From positions 63,876,088 to 63,940,087 of the forward strand of contig CM038040.1 of NCBI GenBank assembly GCA_021397845.1: a stretch of DNA of 64,000 nucleotides, written 5' to 3'. Of the stretch, positions 21,516 through 33,344 are shown one piece after another. The notes under the pieces are model-generated. The model did not search any database. It worked only from the letters and a program-made list of their open reading frames with translations, and was not told the DNA's origin. A program made the translations under genes and the position numbers. Source of the stretch: Areca catechu (Eukaryota > Streptophyta > Magnoliopsida > Arecales > Arecaceae). Positions within the stretch are counted from its first letter, which is position 1. Each line of letters opens with the position of its first letter.

Positions 21516-23736
21516 ATGAGAGTCACTCAGTCCGCAATATTTCTGGATTATAGGGATCTTGGGACTCATCTTTGGATGAGGCAAGTTCTGGGAGTTCGGA
21601 GAGGGTAAAAGCCTATCCTTTCTAGGTGAATCCTTGGGCTAGGGATTCTAGTAGTCGGGAGATCATCCTGATTTGCCCGATGGCTAAGGTTCTTAATATA
21701 ATCAAAGACAAGATATTTCTTATACTGAGAAGTTCCAGTTCTTGAGTACTTTTCATGTTCATGTTCCAGGACCATGGGACCAAGTAACCTCCTATTCAGC
21801 CGACCAAGTAGCCATGTACGAAGAATTTTTTCATGCTAGTCTTTGGTTTCCTCTTCATCCCTTGTAAATATTCTTGATTATTATCAAGTTGTCCTAGCCC
21901 AACTGGCATCGAGTTCCTTCTAAGCCTTTTGCTCTTTCATTATCCTTTGTCACTTGTCTAGTATCCCTCTCCAAATGTTCCGAGCCCTCATGTTGAAAAA
22001 GCTTCCCAAGGTGAGGGGCTGGTGGTTCATCAGCCCTCGCCACGGGTGGGCTTTCATTTATGGCCTTCCCTTTTCTATTCATAACTAGAAGGGTAGATTT
22101 TTCTTTATATCCTCCAACCAACCTTGAGGGAAGAGTTCGATTTGGGGGGAGCCAAACTTATCCATGAATAAGAATGACCGGTTCCTTGGAGAGGACAAGG
22201 AGGACTTCCGAGAATTGTATAGTGAGAAGCTTCCTTCTCTATCGGAACTTTTGATCGAGCAAAATTTTCATGATGCCAGGTTGCGTCTGACTAACTCTCT
22301 TAGTAAGCTTTTCTTGGACACTTCCTTTCTCCTTTATGTCTTCAAAAATTTTTACTAAGTGATGTACTTGTCTCGTAGACATGAAGAGGTTTCTATCGAG
22401 TGCTTTTAGGAGGCCATGAAGAAGAGAGTGGCACCCTAAGGTGAACACCAGAAATAGGCCATAAGGAAACGGCCTTGTTCAGGGCAATCCATCGAAGGCC
22501 CCTCTATTGTTGCAAGGGCTCCACCATCCTGCCCGAGGGATGCTATGCTAAGGGACACTCTAGCCACTCCAACCACCCCCCAAGGCAACAATGGAGTGGG
22601 GGGCAGTGAGGGGTCATCGCTGCCCCCAACAACTTCTTGAGCACCATCTTCAAGGTGCACAGCCCCTACTTCTTAAGCACCAGCAGCAACTATGCCCCCA
22701 AGGGTGGCGGTTCCCTCAGCTCCTTCGGCTTCAATGATTGGACCCTCCGAGAAGAGGCCACCCTGCTCCACCAAGATCGAGCATCTACGTCACCAGTGGC
22801 AAGGAGGGTGATGAGTATACTTGCATGGCCCACTTTGGGGTGGATGACTTTACCCTACACAACTCTCATATGGTGCAGGAGTTGTCTAGGATACTGCTTC
22901 ATCCATGGGATGTGGAGGAACGACAATCCTGCTCCATGGAGGATGTTGTATCCAGTCTTTTTCCAGTATTAGTCAGGGTGAGTTTGTCTTACTCTTTTTT
23001 CCTTTGCTTGTTGGATAAGTGTTTCAGATTAACTAATTTGGTGCTTTTCTATCATGTAGCTCATCAATGATATGTTTACCATTCGAGGGGGATTTAATAC
23101 CCTCATCAAATTCCATCGCTCCTTAACTACATAATTGAAGGAGGCGAAGTCTCGAGTGGAGGGCTATAACCAACTCCTCGAGGTTGCTTAGGAGCAAGAA
23201 AAGAAGCTAAAGGAGGAGTTGGTTGCCCTCCAGAATTCTCGACATACCACTATTCGAGAGTCGGAGGCCCAAATGGGGAAGAAAGATGCAGCACTTGCTA
23301 GAGAGCAAGAGCACAGTGCCAAGGTAGATGCCTAGCATGCTGAGATTAAAGCTTAGCTTGCTCAGACCAAAGACCGCCCGCCAACAAGAAGGTTAACGCA
23401 TCCAAGGAATAGGTCATGGCTGCTGCTGCTCAGGCGGTAGATAAATACAAGAAGTTGGAAGACTTCAAGAATGACATTACCGAGGCTAGAGCGGATGTAT
23501 ATGCATTCAGCTTCACTGACTGCAAGAACATGGTTGCTCAAGCCTACCCAGAGTTGGATTTGAGCTACATTTCTATAGAGGGTGCCATGCCTTGGAGAGG
23601 AGAAGGAGAGGAAAAAGGGGCAACCAAGGAAGAGACTATCGAGGTTGATGAAGCAGTTGTCGAGGTGCTTGGACTAGAGATACTTGTGAATGAAAACCAC
23701 GAGGAGTCGGCCACCGTTCTCGAAGTGGAGACCTAG
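21516..23736 (+). pseudogene. Accessory antisense gene of E3
   Basis: ATG at 21516. The PF04195-like domain lies at about 21780-22100 (A-M-Y-E-E-F-F-H-A-S, F-P-L-H-P-L, then GWWF-like and PRHGW residues in shifting frames). The linker (22430-22977) is rich in Pro, Ser and Thr. An intron fits 22978-23059 (GTGAGT to TAG). The coiled coil (23060-23500) has many stops. The last part (23416-23736) is open: AAAAQAVDKYKKLEDF, then the signature YAFSFTDCKNMVAQAYPELDL, an acidic tail and a TAG stop. The 3' flank has 'atcaatgaaag', a possible polyadenylation region. Confidence 0.72.
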
Positions 23737-23739
23737 GGA

Positions 23740-24439
23740 ATTTTCCTTTTCATTCTTATATTTTGCCTTCTTCCTTAGACTTTCAGTCTGAATCTTATAA
23801 AAACTTTATCATCAATGAAAGTTTTACTTTTCCTTTCAATGGATATCTGTGAATGCTTGCTGAGTAGCTGACAGTAGTTAAAATGAATTAACAAAGCAAT
23901 GTAATCGACAAGGTTTCAATCAAGCAAGGCAAACTCTTAGGCTTAGTCATACAAATGACTCAACTGCAATGTAGAATTGGTTGAGTCCTTTAGTCGAGGA
24001 ATATCTTTATCCAAGTAGGTAACCATGCTAGCTCCAACCGTAGTGCAAGCTCATAGCTAAGTAAGCAATGCAGTCAGAGAAGCAATTTCGATTGAGTAAG
24101 AACCTTTCCGTCTCATAATCGAGTAAGTTACCTGATAGGGTTTGGAGTTATAATTGACTGTAAAAAGTTGGTCATTACTTGAAACCTGAATGTAGAATGT
24201 CAGTTGTTCCTTGAGACCAACTATAAAAAGTTGGTCATCATTTGAAATTGCTATGGTGGTTGATTGGTAGGTGTCCCCTTGGTTTGAGTAACCTTGCAAT
24301 TTATTTTCTTCTAATAATCAAGTATCAGTCAATTGCTAAGAATATTGTAACCGAGTATCTTTTGATCACCACCATAAATTAGTCATGCATGAATCAACTA
24401 AATTAGTAGTTGCTTTTTTTTTGTTGGCCAGTTGTCAAG
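23740..24439. other. E3 spacer, no gene recognised
   Basis: Immediately after the accessory gene. Contains loose repeats of 'ctataaaaagttggtcat' near 24160-24240. No pol sequence is seen on either strand. Confidence 0.35.
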
Positions 24440-25180
24440 CAACTGAAGAAAGAAGATGGAGATGTAAAAATGCAGCCATTTTTATTGACGATTGGATGTT
24501 GAGCGGTTGGAGGGCTTGGGGAGCCCATTGGTGGAGATGGATGTATGAAAATACAACCATCTCTATCAGTGACTGGGCATTAGTCAACTGGAGGAGAGTG
24601 AGACCTCGAGTAAGATAGAGGTGTGAGAATGCAGCCATCTGTCGGTCGGTTGTTGAGCGATCGAAGGAGAGTGAGATCCTTAATAAGATAGAGGTGTCAT
24701 AATGCAACCAGCTATCAACTGGTTCTTAAGCAGCTGAAGGGGAGTGAGACCTCGAATAAGATAGAGGTATGAGAATGCAGCTATACGTTGATTGGTTATT
24801 ATGCGATTGAAGAGGAGTGAGATCCCGAGTAAGATGGAGGTGTGAGAACACAGCTATATGTCAACTAGTTATTAAGTGGCTAAAAGAGGGTGATATCCCG
24901 AGTAAGATAGAGGTGTGAAAATATAGTCATCTATCTACCGATTGTTAAGGAACAGAAGGAGAGTTAGATTCCAAGTATGATGAAGGTATGAGAATGTAGC
25001 CATCTATTGGTTGGTTGGTAAGCGATCGAAAGGGAGTGAGATTCAAAGGTGGAGGTGTGAGAACATAGCCTTCTATCAATTGGTTGTTAAGAAATCGGAG
25101 GGGAGTAAGATTCCAAGTATGTTAGAGGTTTGAGAACATAAACATCTTTAACAGTAACCAGTTGTTAAGCGGTCGAAGGG
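24440..25180. repeat. 73-bp tandem array in the E3 spacer
   Basis: The block GAGAGTGAGA and its variants recurs with its last G at 24600, 24673, 24746, 24819, 24892, 24965 and 25038, an exact step of 73 bp, then at 25107 (69 bp). Each unit also has 'gatagaggtgtgagaatgcagccatct'-like sequence. About nine units are visible, diverged by roughly 15-25% by eye. The constant length despite divergence shows little indel change. Place and kind fit the satellite-forming region known in Tat elements. Confidence 0.85.
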
Positions 25181-25298
25181 TTTGGCAAGCTTTAGTATGC
25201 TTGGTGCTAGATGATTGAAAGTTCGAACATTGAGACAAGTCTCTAGGAACATTATTGGAGAAATCTTTTTTGTATTGCTAAATAAAAATTGATACATT

Positions 25299-25985
25299 CA
25301 CTACAAGAAGAATAACTATTAGCTATGACTATTAGCGATAGCAAATTTGCCATCACTAATAATGATGTTTATCAACCAAAATTAACGATAGTAAAATTAT
25401 CCATTGCTAATACTATTATCGATGGAAGGACTATTAGCAATGGCATGAACTGTCACCAATAAACTTTAAATATTATTTTTTTTGAAGAAAATAAGTTTTT
25501 ATCAATGTTTAAAGGAATATTAGCAATGATGCCCCATACTGTTGCTAATATTGTTCCCATTACTAATGGCTAAATGAATATTAGCGATGATATTCAGGTG
25601 TCACTAATTATTTTAAAATTTTAATTTTTTTAAAAAAATATTTATTTTAGCATTGGATTTGGGACTATTATCAACGACAAGCAACTATTGTCAATATTTT
25701 AAATATTAATTTTTCTGAGAAAAATGAGCTTATATCAATGGTTAAAGAAATATTAGCATTGGAGCTGCAAGTCATCGCTAATATTGTTCCCATTATCGAT
25801 GGCTAAATAAATATTAGCAATGGCATGCAGCCATCACTAATAATTTTAAAATTTTAAATTTTTGGGAAATACTTATTTTTAGTGATAACTTTGGGACTTA
25901 TTAGCGATGGCATTCTACCATCACTAATAAATTATTCCTTTGTTGACCACTATTAGCAATGGCATTCATGGCTGTCGCTAATATT
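25299..25985. repeat. Subterminal repeats of T1
   Basis: At least fifteen copies of TATTAGCGATGGCA and close forms occur, in both orientations ('atcactaata', 'tgtcgctaata'), often as facing pairs separated by short AT-rich spacers (for example 25371-25460 and 25800-25850). In CACTA elements such repeats bind the TnpA-type protein; no TnpA gene is seen here. Confidence 0.85.
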
Positions 25986-26019
25986 TTTTCCCAAATATCC
26001 CCCCATCCAATCTGATAAA

Positions 26020-26430
26020 ATAAATTTCTCCCCCTATGCTTACCTCCTCTTCCCATCGGTTCCCCTTACCCAGTCGCCATTTCCTCTCCCTACCAGTGGT
26101 TCTCCCTCCCCCATTGTTGAGCTCCCCTAGTTTTCCCTCTCGAGTTTCCTCTCCCCACCGATTCCCCCTACCCCACTGTTGAGGTTTCCTCTCCCTGCTG
26201 TTTCACACTCCCCTGTTGCCATGCTCCCCTTTTTCTCTCAACCCCCCTTCATGTTTCCTCTCCTCGCCAGTTCCCCCTCCCCTTCCACCAAGCTCCCCTT
26301 TTTCCCTCCCCCTCTCCTAGGTCTCTGTGGCCTCATCCACGTGGCCGCATCCCCATGCCACCATCTCCAAATTGGCACCACCATCCCCATGCCTCCTTCC
26401 GCACTACCATCTCATCCCATGATAGTTTTT
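26020..26430 (+). repeat. Polypyrimidine tract inside T1
   Basis: About 400 bp of C+T-rich sequence with loose repeats of 'ctcccc...ccctt'. It gives Pro/Ser-rich open frames in several registers, which is expected from composition. Nothing indicates a real protein. Confidence 0.6.
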
Positions 26431-26524
26431 GCATGCTAGATCTGCCATTCATGAGGCCTGCCAATTATGATTATATAAGTATTAGCAAAGACGACAGCGA
26501 CAACAATAGAGCCATCACCAAAAA

Positions 26525-26790
26525 TATATTAAGTAAATTTAATTAATTATTTTAAAAATAATTAATTTGATGTTAATTTAATTAATTAATTAGTTAATTA
26601 ATTATCATTTATTTATTTATTTAGTTGTTTATTAATTTATTTAAGTAATTAATTAGATGTTAGTTTAATTAATTAATTACTTAGCTAAAATATGTTAATT
26701 AGAGTTAATTAGTTATTTATTAAAGTAATTAATTAGATGTTAGTTTAATAAGTTAATTAGATACTTATTTAATTAATTACTTATGTGTGC
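26525..26790. repeat. ATTA-type AT-rich low-complexity tract
   Basis: Made of (TTAA/ATTA)n and (ATTT)n with few interruptions, for example around 26577-26660 and 26740-26775. Confidence 0.7.
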
Positions 26791-28848
26791 ACAGGTGTGT
26801 GCCCTATATGTACAGGACTCGAATCTCGACATTCAAAGTGCAAGTGGGGATGCAAATTGCGTGCCCTGCATGCTCAGGTCAAGGGAAGGTTTCTAATAGC
26901 CTTGCAAACACTAGGACTAAGGTGTGCCGCATGCACTCAAGCCTCGAATCCTGCTGATGTCTACTAGCTCGCTATTGACTTTATTTACTATGGAGATTGT
27001 AATTATTTCTTTATCTTTAATTACATTATTTGTATCATGAGATATATCCTTAGAATAGGAGATATTGAGAATTGTCGGTGCTCCAGCTACATTACTGTGA
27101 CTGTCACCAATCGAATGATGGAGTTAGAAAGGAGGGAAGGGGATCACAGCTGTATGCCTCGTTGCCCTGCTCATCCTCAAATGAGATCCAGCCTTTAGTA
27201 AAGAAGTTCTAGTGGTGCCGCTATGCTAGTTGGTGGTACCATCCCCATGATTTGTAAGGGGATAGTCTGTCAGCTTCTTTAATGCTATCCTTGTGCTGCT
27301 GACTTTTCTCCTCCATCTACTTGTGAGTAGGATGGCCTCTCATTGCACCAACTCATGTAAAGCAAGTTTGCACGGCTCTCTATGTTGGCTTGTTTAGTTG
27401 TCATCCTCCTATATTTTTTTAAAGCAATGTGATCAAGCTATAAAGTCACAAGCATGTGTAACTCACATTTTATCAATAAAAATTTTTATTTATATTTTTG
27501 TTTGTATTTGCTTGTCATTTTTTAATGCTTTGCAATGCCTTGTGCCATCATGCTCACATCTCTATGTGAAACTTTTATTGAGAGTTTTTGGAATGTTGGA
27601 CAAGATTTGGAAGAAGTTTACCCTACACTAGAATTAGCCAAATTCATTGATAAAGATTGATTATGATTTAATATTTTAACTAGGATCAACCGAATCATCC
27701 AGTAAATTCACTGAATAAAGAGGTTTACCTTGTACTACGATAAGTAAATCTAATACTTCTTATATATTTAAATTATCATATTTTAATATATATGAACTAT
27801 TATTATTGATAAATTCATGTTTTATAATTACATATTAATTTAACTAATTAATTTGGTATTTATTTTTATAAAATTTACATTGTATAGAACCAGAGACCCA
27901 TCTTTTGATTAATGTATACATTCTAGGGCATCCATACATTTATATATTTTTATATGGGTGGGAGAAGTATGTATATTGATCAATTTATTATCTAGTTTAG
28001 ATAGTTTAGGAATTGTAATTAATTTTATAGGTAATTAAATAATCAAACACTATATTAAGGATTTGAAAAAGATCTTGGATAGCATTTTTCTTTAATTCTC
28101 CTTTACATCTTTAAGCATGTGGGGAGAACTAAGGACAAATACTGTCAAAAAAAATTTTATCCCCTATTGCAGATCATTTGATTACTGTAATTGACTTGTA
28201 GAATTAATATAATTCCTAAATGGGATAGGACCTAACTTTATCTATTGGTTGGTGATAAGATGTATTTATTATATAAGTCATTCTAAATGATAGAAAAGGT
28301 GGATGTCATCGCTGAGATATAAGAGCTTGGATATCTAGATGGAGGTCATTGATGAGTGGTGCTTAGACCTGAAAGAGAAGTCAACGAAAGGAGAGATAGA
28401 GCTTCGAAGATGAGTCTCTAAGCAAGAACAGTAGTTTTGCAATAAGAGGCACATATGTGCTTTGCTGGAGGCAAAGCATAGAGAGTCAAAGGTCTAGAAG
28501 TTCATTATAAGCGAGGAGCACTACTCATCAACCTCTTCAAATATTTGGCACCATTTAGATACTTTGTCTGATTCTTCCACTTCTTCACTTTCTCTCTTCT
28601 TTTCTTTCTTGAACAGATTTTTTCCATCCAAGCATCTCTCAGTAATGGCCTCCACCTAGACATCCAAGCTCTTATATCTTGCATTTGGAATGCCACCATC
28701 GGTTGGTCTCATTCTCCTGAGTTTGCCTTGAGTGATGGGATGCGAACTTCCAAGAATGCATTTATCATGTAAGCCATTTTAAATGATAAAATAATTGATG
28801 GGCATTTTGCCTAGTATTTATATATGCAAAATTCTTAGATAGTATGCC
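26791..28848. other. T1 interior without recognised genes
   Basis: No protein domain is recognised. Bases 28308-28362 and 28635-28690 form an imperfect inverted repeat ('gatataagagcttggat' against 'atccaagctcttatatc'). The sequence around 28263-28292 recurs as a direct copy at about 28758-28790 ('taagtcattctaaatgata' against 'taagccattttaaatgata'). Confidence 0.5.
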
Positions 28849-31038
28849 ATGGATCATAGTTGGATGGACCGTCAAGTAGTCGATGAGATAATTTTTGATG
28901 AATATAAGGATGGTGTCAAGTACTTCGATGATTATACTTCTGCAAATGCAGCACTCTTATTTGAATGACATATTCATTATCTTTGTAATATATGTATTAA
29001 TAGAGAAATGCTTTATAGAGATATAATAATTATCCGTTTATATAGAAATGGATTTATGCTAAACTAAAAGCATTGGTACCTATATGGGGGAACATGATAG
29101 ATAATTGTAAGGGTTAAAAGTTAGCAGGACAAGGACATTGATAAAATGTTGGACATGGTTATGGATGCGGCTGGTCATGAATTTGGTTGGGATATGGAGG
29201 ACGATCTAGAAGCTAAAAGTGGTGATTTCTATCGTATGCTAAAAGATGCTACTGAACCACTGTGACCGGGATATAAAACACACTGTACTGTTAGTTGTGT
29301 CAAAGTTATTGAAGTTGAAGGTTGAGTTTAATATAATGGTCGATTGTTATGATGGGATGTTAGCAATAATAAAAAAGATGCTACCAAAGGAAAAGAAGCT
29401 TGTTGGGAGCGTCTATGCTTCAAAAAAAATGGTGAAAGGGTTAGACATGGGATACGAGAAGATAGATGCATATTGCAATGATTGCATGCTTTTCTACAAG
29501 GAGGACCAACTAAAGAGCTCATGTGACATATATGGTGAAAGCTGATTTAAGCCAAGACAAGAGGGTAAAAATTAGGACATACCATATAAGGTTCTTCAAT
29601 ACCTTTCCCTCACTCTTAGGCTTCGAAGGCTTTACTTATTCAAAAGTACTGCTAGGCAGATGAGATGGCACAAAGAATAAATTTGCAATCACACCGATAT
29701 AATTAGTCATATATCTATCAGATAGTGAGACATAAAAGAACTTTGATTCTTGCCACACTTTATTTATTCGAAAATCATGCAATAACTGACTAGGTCTATT
29801 TATGGATGGGTTTATATTGTTTAGTCATGCAATGGCTCTTTATTTATGATGACCAGTCTTTATTACTCTATACAATCTACTACCTGGGATGTGCAAAAAA
29901 GAACATAACATCTTTCTTACATTAGTTATTCCTAGACAATGATATCCTGGTAGAAATATTGATATATATCTAAGACCTCTTGTTAATTAGCTAAAATTTT
30001 TATGGTCCAATGGTGATGTACTTTTAATGCATCGAAGAAGCTAAATTTTATAATGAAGATTACACTAATATGGATCATTAGCGATTTTTTTCCTTATAGG
30101 ATGCTATCTGGATGGAGCACTCCTTGAAAGCTAGCATGTCTATATTACATGGAGAACACAAAATCATTTCAACCTTAGCATAGTCGTAAGCCTTGCTGGT
30201 TCAATTATCATCATCAATTTCTTTCCAAGCATCATCCCTTTCGAAAGTAGCAGGATAGTTTCAGGAGAAATAAGATAGAGAAAGACCATGTACCCTCACA
30301 CCTTAGTGGTATGGAAGTGTTTCAGAGAGTATTCCAACTTGATGATATCTAGTTTGGCATACTATTTGACAAGCAAAAATCTTAGGTAGTTCAGTATAAC
30401 TTATAACTGGATGAAGTGCAGCATCTTCTAGGAGTTACTATGTTGATCCACTAATTTGATCCATCATAACCTTGACATCATGCATATTGAGAAAAATATA
30501 TTTGATAATATTTTATACACTACTATGGATGTCAAGGATAAGATGAAGGATAACCCCAAGACTTAAGCATATATAAAAAACATAAGCAAGCATCTTCTAT
30601 TTGAGCAATTAAGTTGTCACCTAGAAAATTTCTGAAATCAAAAGTATCATTATATTTAATGTGGGAATAGTTGAAGTATGTATGTTAATGGTATAAAAAT
30701 CTTAAATTTCCAAATGGTTATGCAAGTAATCTAGCTCGGTGTGTCAATGTCAAAGATTATAGGTTCTATGGGCTTAAGAGATATAATTTCATATCTTCAT
30801 GCAACGATTACTACTATTGGCTTAGCGTGATCTTCTTCCCAACTTCATATGAAGTTCTTTAACTGAGCTTAGTCTTTTCTTCAAAGACATTTGTGCTACT
30901 GAACTATCCACCAACCACATCTCCAGTCTTGAGGCTAATAGTGTAGAAATCATTTACAAGTTGGAGAAGATAATTGCTCATAGTTTCTTCATCTTCATGG
31001 AGCATGTTATGGCTAATATATGGCTTATTGCAGAAGTA
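28849..31038 (+). pseudogene. tnp2-type CACTA transposase
   Basis: The transposase-associated domain (PF13963) opens at ATG 28849 with MDHSWMDRQVVDEI and stops after 39 codons. Downstream pieces give MVMDAAGHEFGWDME (about 29157), then the PF02992 (Transposase_21) region: LKVEFNIMVDCYDGMLAIIK (29310), KLVGSVYASKKMVKGLDMGY (29398), RLYLFKSTARQMRWHK-like (29630), TLYNLPPGMC-like (29855). Later parts are LDIMHIEKNIFDNILYTTMD (30470-30530), KFPNGYASNLARCVNVKDY (30700-30760) and ELSLFFKDICAT (30865). Many stops and frame changes make it dead. It is cut at 31038 by the E4 LTR. Confidence 0.88.
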
Positions 31039-32103
31039 TGCTAGGGAAGAGGTGCTTATAAGTTGTACCAATAAAAAGACCTCATCAAAAATAGTTCTAG
31101 TGAAGCCACTCTGATGGACTAGGTAATACTAACAATAGGGGAAAAAAGTAGAGCCAAGGAAGGGGGTGAAGCCTCTATGTGTGTATGTCTTTCCCTTTGT
31201 TTCTCTTCCTTCTCTTTTTATATCATAGGTCACCAGGGTGATGAGAGGGTGAAAAGCCTATTAGTGGAACTTGGCTGGTTATCAAATCCTACTAGGTGCA
31301 GGTCATGTCAGAGACTACATGGAAAGCCATGCTACTTGTTTGTTTCTTCTATTATAAAGTCTTTGTCTGATCTAGCTATCAGCCATTTCCATTAACTGTT
31401 ATTTGGAAGGTAGCTCGGAAAAAAGGTCATATCTAATTTTTCAGGATATCTATCAAGGATTACTATATGTGATCTCTAGATCACATCCTCGGGTTGATAA
31501 GGACATATGCGGAATAGCCCCCCCAAAGGGGTCTCAGCACACCACATTCTTGGGTGTCAGCTCTCTGGCTGAAGGTCATAGTTACAGGTCAAATCATCAC
31601 CATTTCACTGGAGGTTGGCCACCCGAGGGGCCAATACTAAGGAGTCAACACTTTATGGTTTGCCTGCCATGGATTGCAACTGACCCAGCAACTCGGGATA
31701 TGGCCATGAGTTGCATGTGCCAGTACGTAACCATGATGGGAGCTAGGGCTTAGCATGACCAAACATTAAGTGAAGGAATGATGGCTTGGGTCTAACAAAG
31801 AACAAGGGAATAGACAGGGAGTCGGCTTATCCTAACTACTTTGTCTTGGGTGTCGGATATACCCAAGGTCGTATGGAAGCATTTTGGCTGGCCCCTGCTT
31901 ACCATGCATAGTAGAGAGTGGGCATCAGGACTACCTTCAGGTATAAGAGTTAGAAAAGATGGAGGAAGAATTGTTCATCTCTTCCAGAGAGGTAGATATG
32001 AAAAGGACTCGGCATCATCTAGTTCACTTAGGGACCATACCTGTATATCATCAGGCCGTTGAGGAGAAAGGGGAAAGGAGGTGGAGTTTTTCCCCCATCA
32101 ATA
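31039..32103 (-). repeat. 3' LTR of E4
   Basis: Starts TGCTAGGG, directly after the tnp2 match ends, and ends CATCAATA, followed by GCCCCCTAC, the mirrored polypurine tract as in E2 and E6. The part 31085-31135 aligns weakly with the E6 LTR block around 'gagacccttcgatgcttaagtcagtag'. Boundaries are by analogy. No partner LTR is in the window. Confidence 0.6.
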
Positions 32104-32280
32104 GCCCCCTACTTTTTTGACTAGGAGTGCAATGTTCCTGTCAAAAGGGTATACAAGACCTCCCTCCAGGGGGCCTAGTGACATGAAGATTAGGGTTAAT
32201 GGTTTATGTATCATGGAATAATTTCAAATAACCATAGGATTCCTTCCATGAGATGAGGCTAGGTAATAATTATCCCCTCT

Positions 32281-32290
32281 TATAAATAGG
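32281..32290 (+). promoter_or_regulatory. TATA box of E4 accessory gene 1
   Basis: TATAAATAGG lies 172 bases before the ATG at 32453, in the same place relative to gene and LTR as in E3. Confidence 0.6.
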
Positions 32291-33344
32291 GGTAATTAAA
32301 ATATTCTCCTAGGATCTATGGCCAAGTGTGGGAGGGGAGTTTGCAATGATTAAAGACAATTTTTGGTGATAGGGTAATTTTTAGTGACATCTCCAGTGAA
32401 AGGGCAATTTCCAATAAGTCCTTAGTCACTTGGTGACTGGAGTTTGAGATCAATGGATCTCACGAGGAACGATGGAAGCATGGGATTTTCTAAAAGGTTC
32501 CCGGGGTCATATGGTTCACTCGGTTCACTCGGGGAGTGCTTTTCAAAGACCAGAAAGATAGGGGCAACTGTGCTAGGACTCATAGGACCATCACGGGACT
32601 TCAAAGAGGCAGCCAGATTGATGCAGCTTCCAACAGCACCTATGAAAGTTGCGATGAATCAAATGACTAACTATATTTCTTATAGAGATGGTATTTCAGG
32701 GTCTACACCTCAGGTACATTGTCTTTTTTTTTCATGTATGTTTTATCTTTGTTACACCTGCTTAATCTTATTTATATCGGTGCTGACCCTTTGATGCAGC
32801 CTATAGGGGCTAGCAAGAAAGCGATCATGGGGTTGGAGGAGAGGGTGACAGAAACTGAGGGAGAGCTATGTGAAGCTCTAGCTCGCATGTCTGAGATAGA
32901 GTTGGCATTTAAAGAAGAAAGGGATCATGCAAATACTGTCTTTTAGCTTAGTTCACTCTGCCATAAAGTTAGGCAATATATGTCTATGACTAACCGAGGC
33001 ATGGAATATAGAATCTAAACTCATCACAAAGGTCGAGGTCGATATTACAAATATCAAGGGAGACCATTGGGTGTGGCTAAAAGACTTGAGGGAGCAGGCC
33101 AATGCCCAAATAGGTTGGCTTTGGTAAGAGCTCGGATCGGCCCAGGATTAGAACAAATGGTTATGGGAGGAGCTCGAAAATGCTCGGAGTCAGCTTTAGA
33201 TTAAGGGATCTTTAGACTAGACTATAAAAATGGCTCAACAAGCTAGCTATTCATGGATGAGACTTTGACTGAAGCCCAGTTCCTTCGATGGGCACTAGAA
33301 GATGAAAAAAGAAGGAACAAGATCGCATTCCGGTAGATCCAAGG

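Larger units (their letters stand above)
19906..25298 (-). mobile_element. E3: Tat-type element remnant
   Basis: Has one LTR, an accessory gene and a spacer with a tandem array. No pol or second LTR is found, although pol would be expected to the right on the minus strand. Transposon T1 begins at 25299, so E3 is either cut there or was split by T1, with its remainder lost or beyond the window. Orientation is inferred from the LTR/polypurine-tract order, which matches E2. Confidence 0.7.
25299..31038 (+). mobile_element. T1: left part of a CACTA (En/Spm) DNA transposon
   Basis: Starts CACTACAAGAAGAATA, the classical CACTA terminal inverted repeat, preceded by ATT, a candidate 3-bp target copy. 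A dense subterminal repeat zone, a long spacer and a degenerate tnp2-type transposase follow on the + strand. It is broken at 31039 by the LTR of E4. The right end is not found in the window and may lie beyond it. Confidence 0.85.

Noticed and set aside
26179..26439. Pro/Ser-rich 86-codon frame, which could look like a signal-bearing proline-rich protein
   Set aside because: It comes from a polypyrimidine tract that is open in several frames. No domain or start context supports it.
31095..31102. TTCTAGTG as the right end of CACTA transposon T1
   Set aside because: It lacks the TTCTTGTAGTG form, is not followed by ATT, and falls inside the E4 LTR after the tnp2 match is broken.
31403..31753. 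116-codon open frame on the + strand
   Set aside because: It lies wholly inside the E4 LTR and shows no family resemblance.
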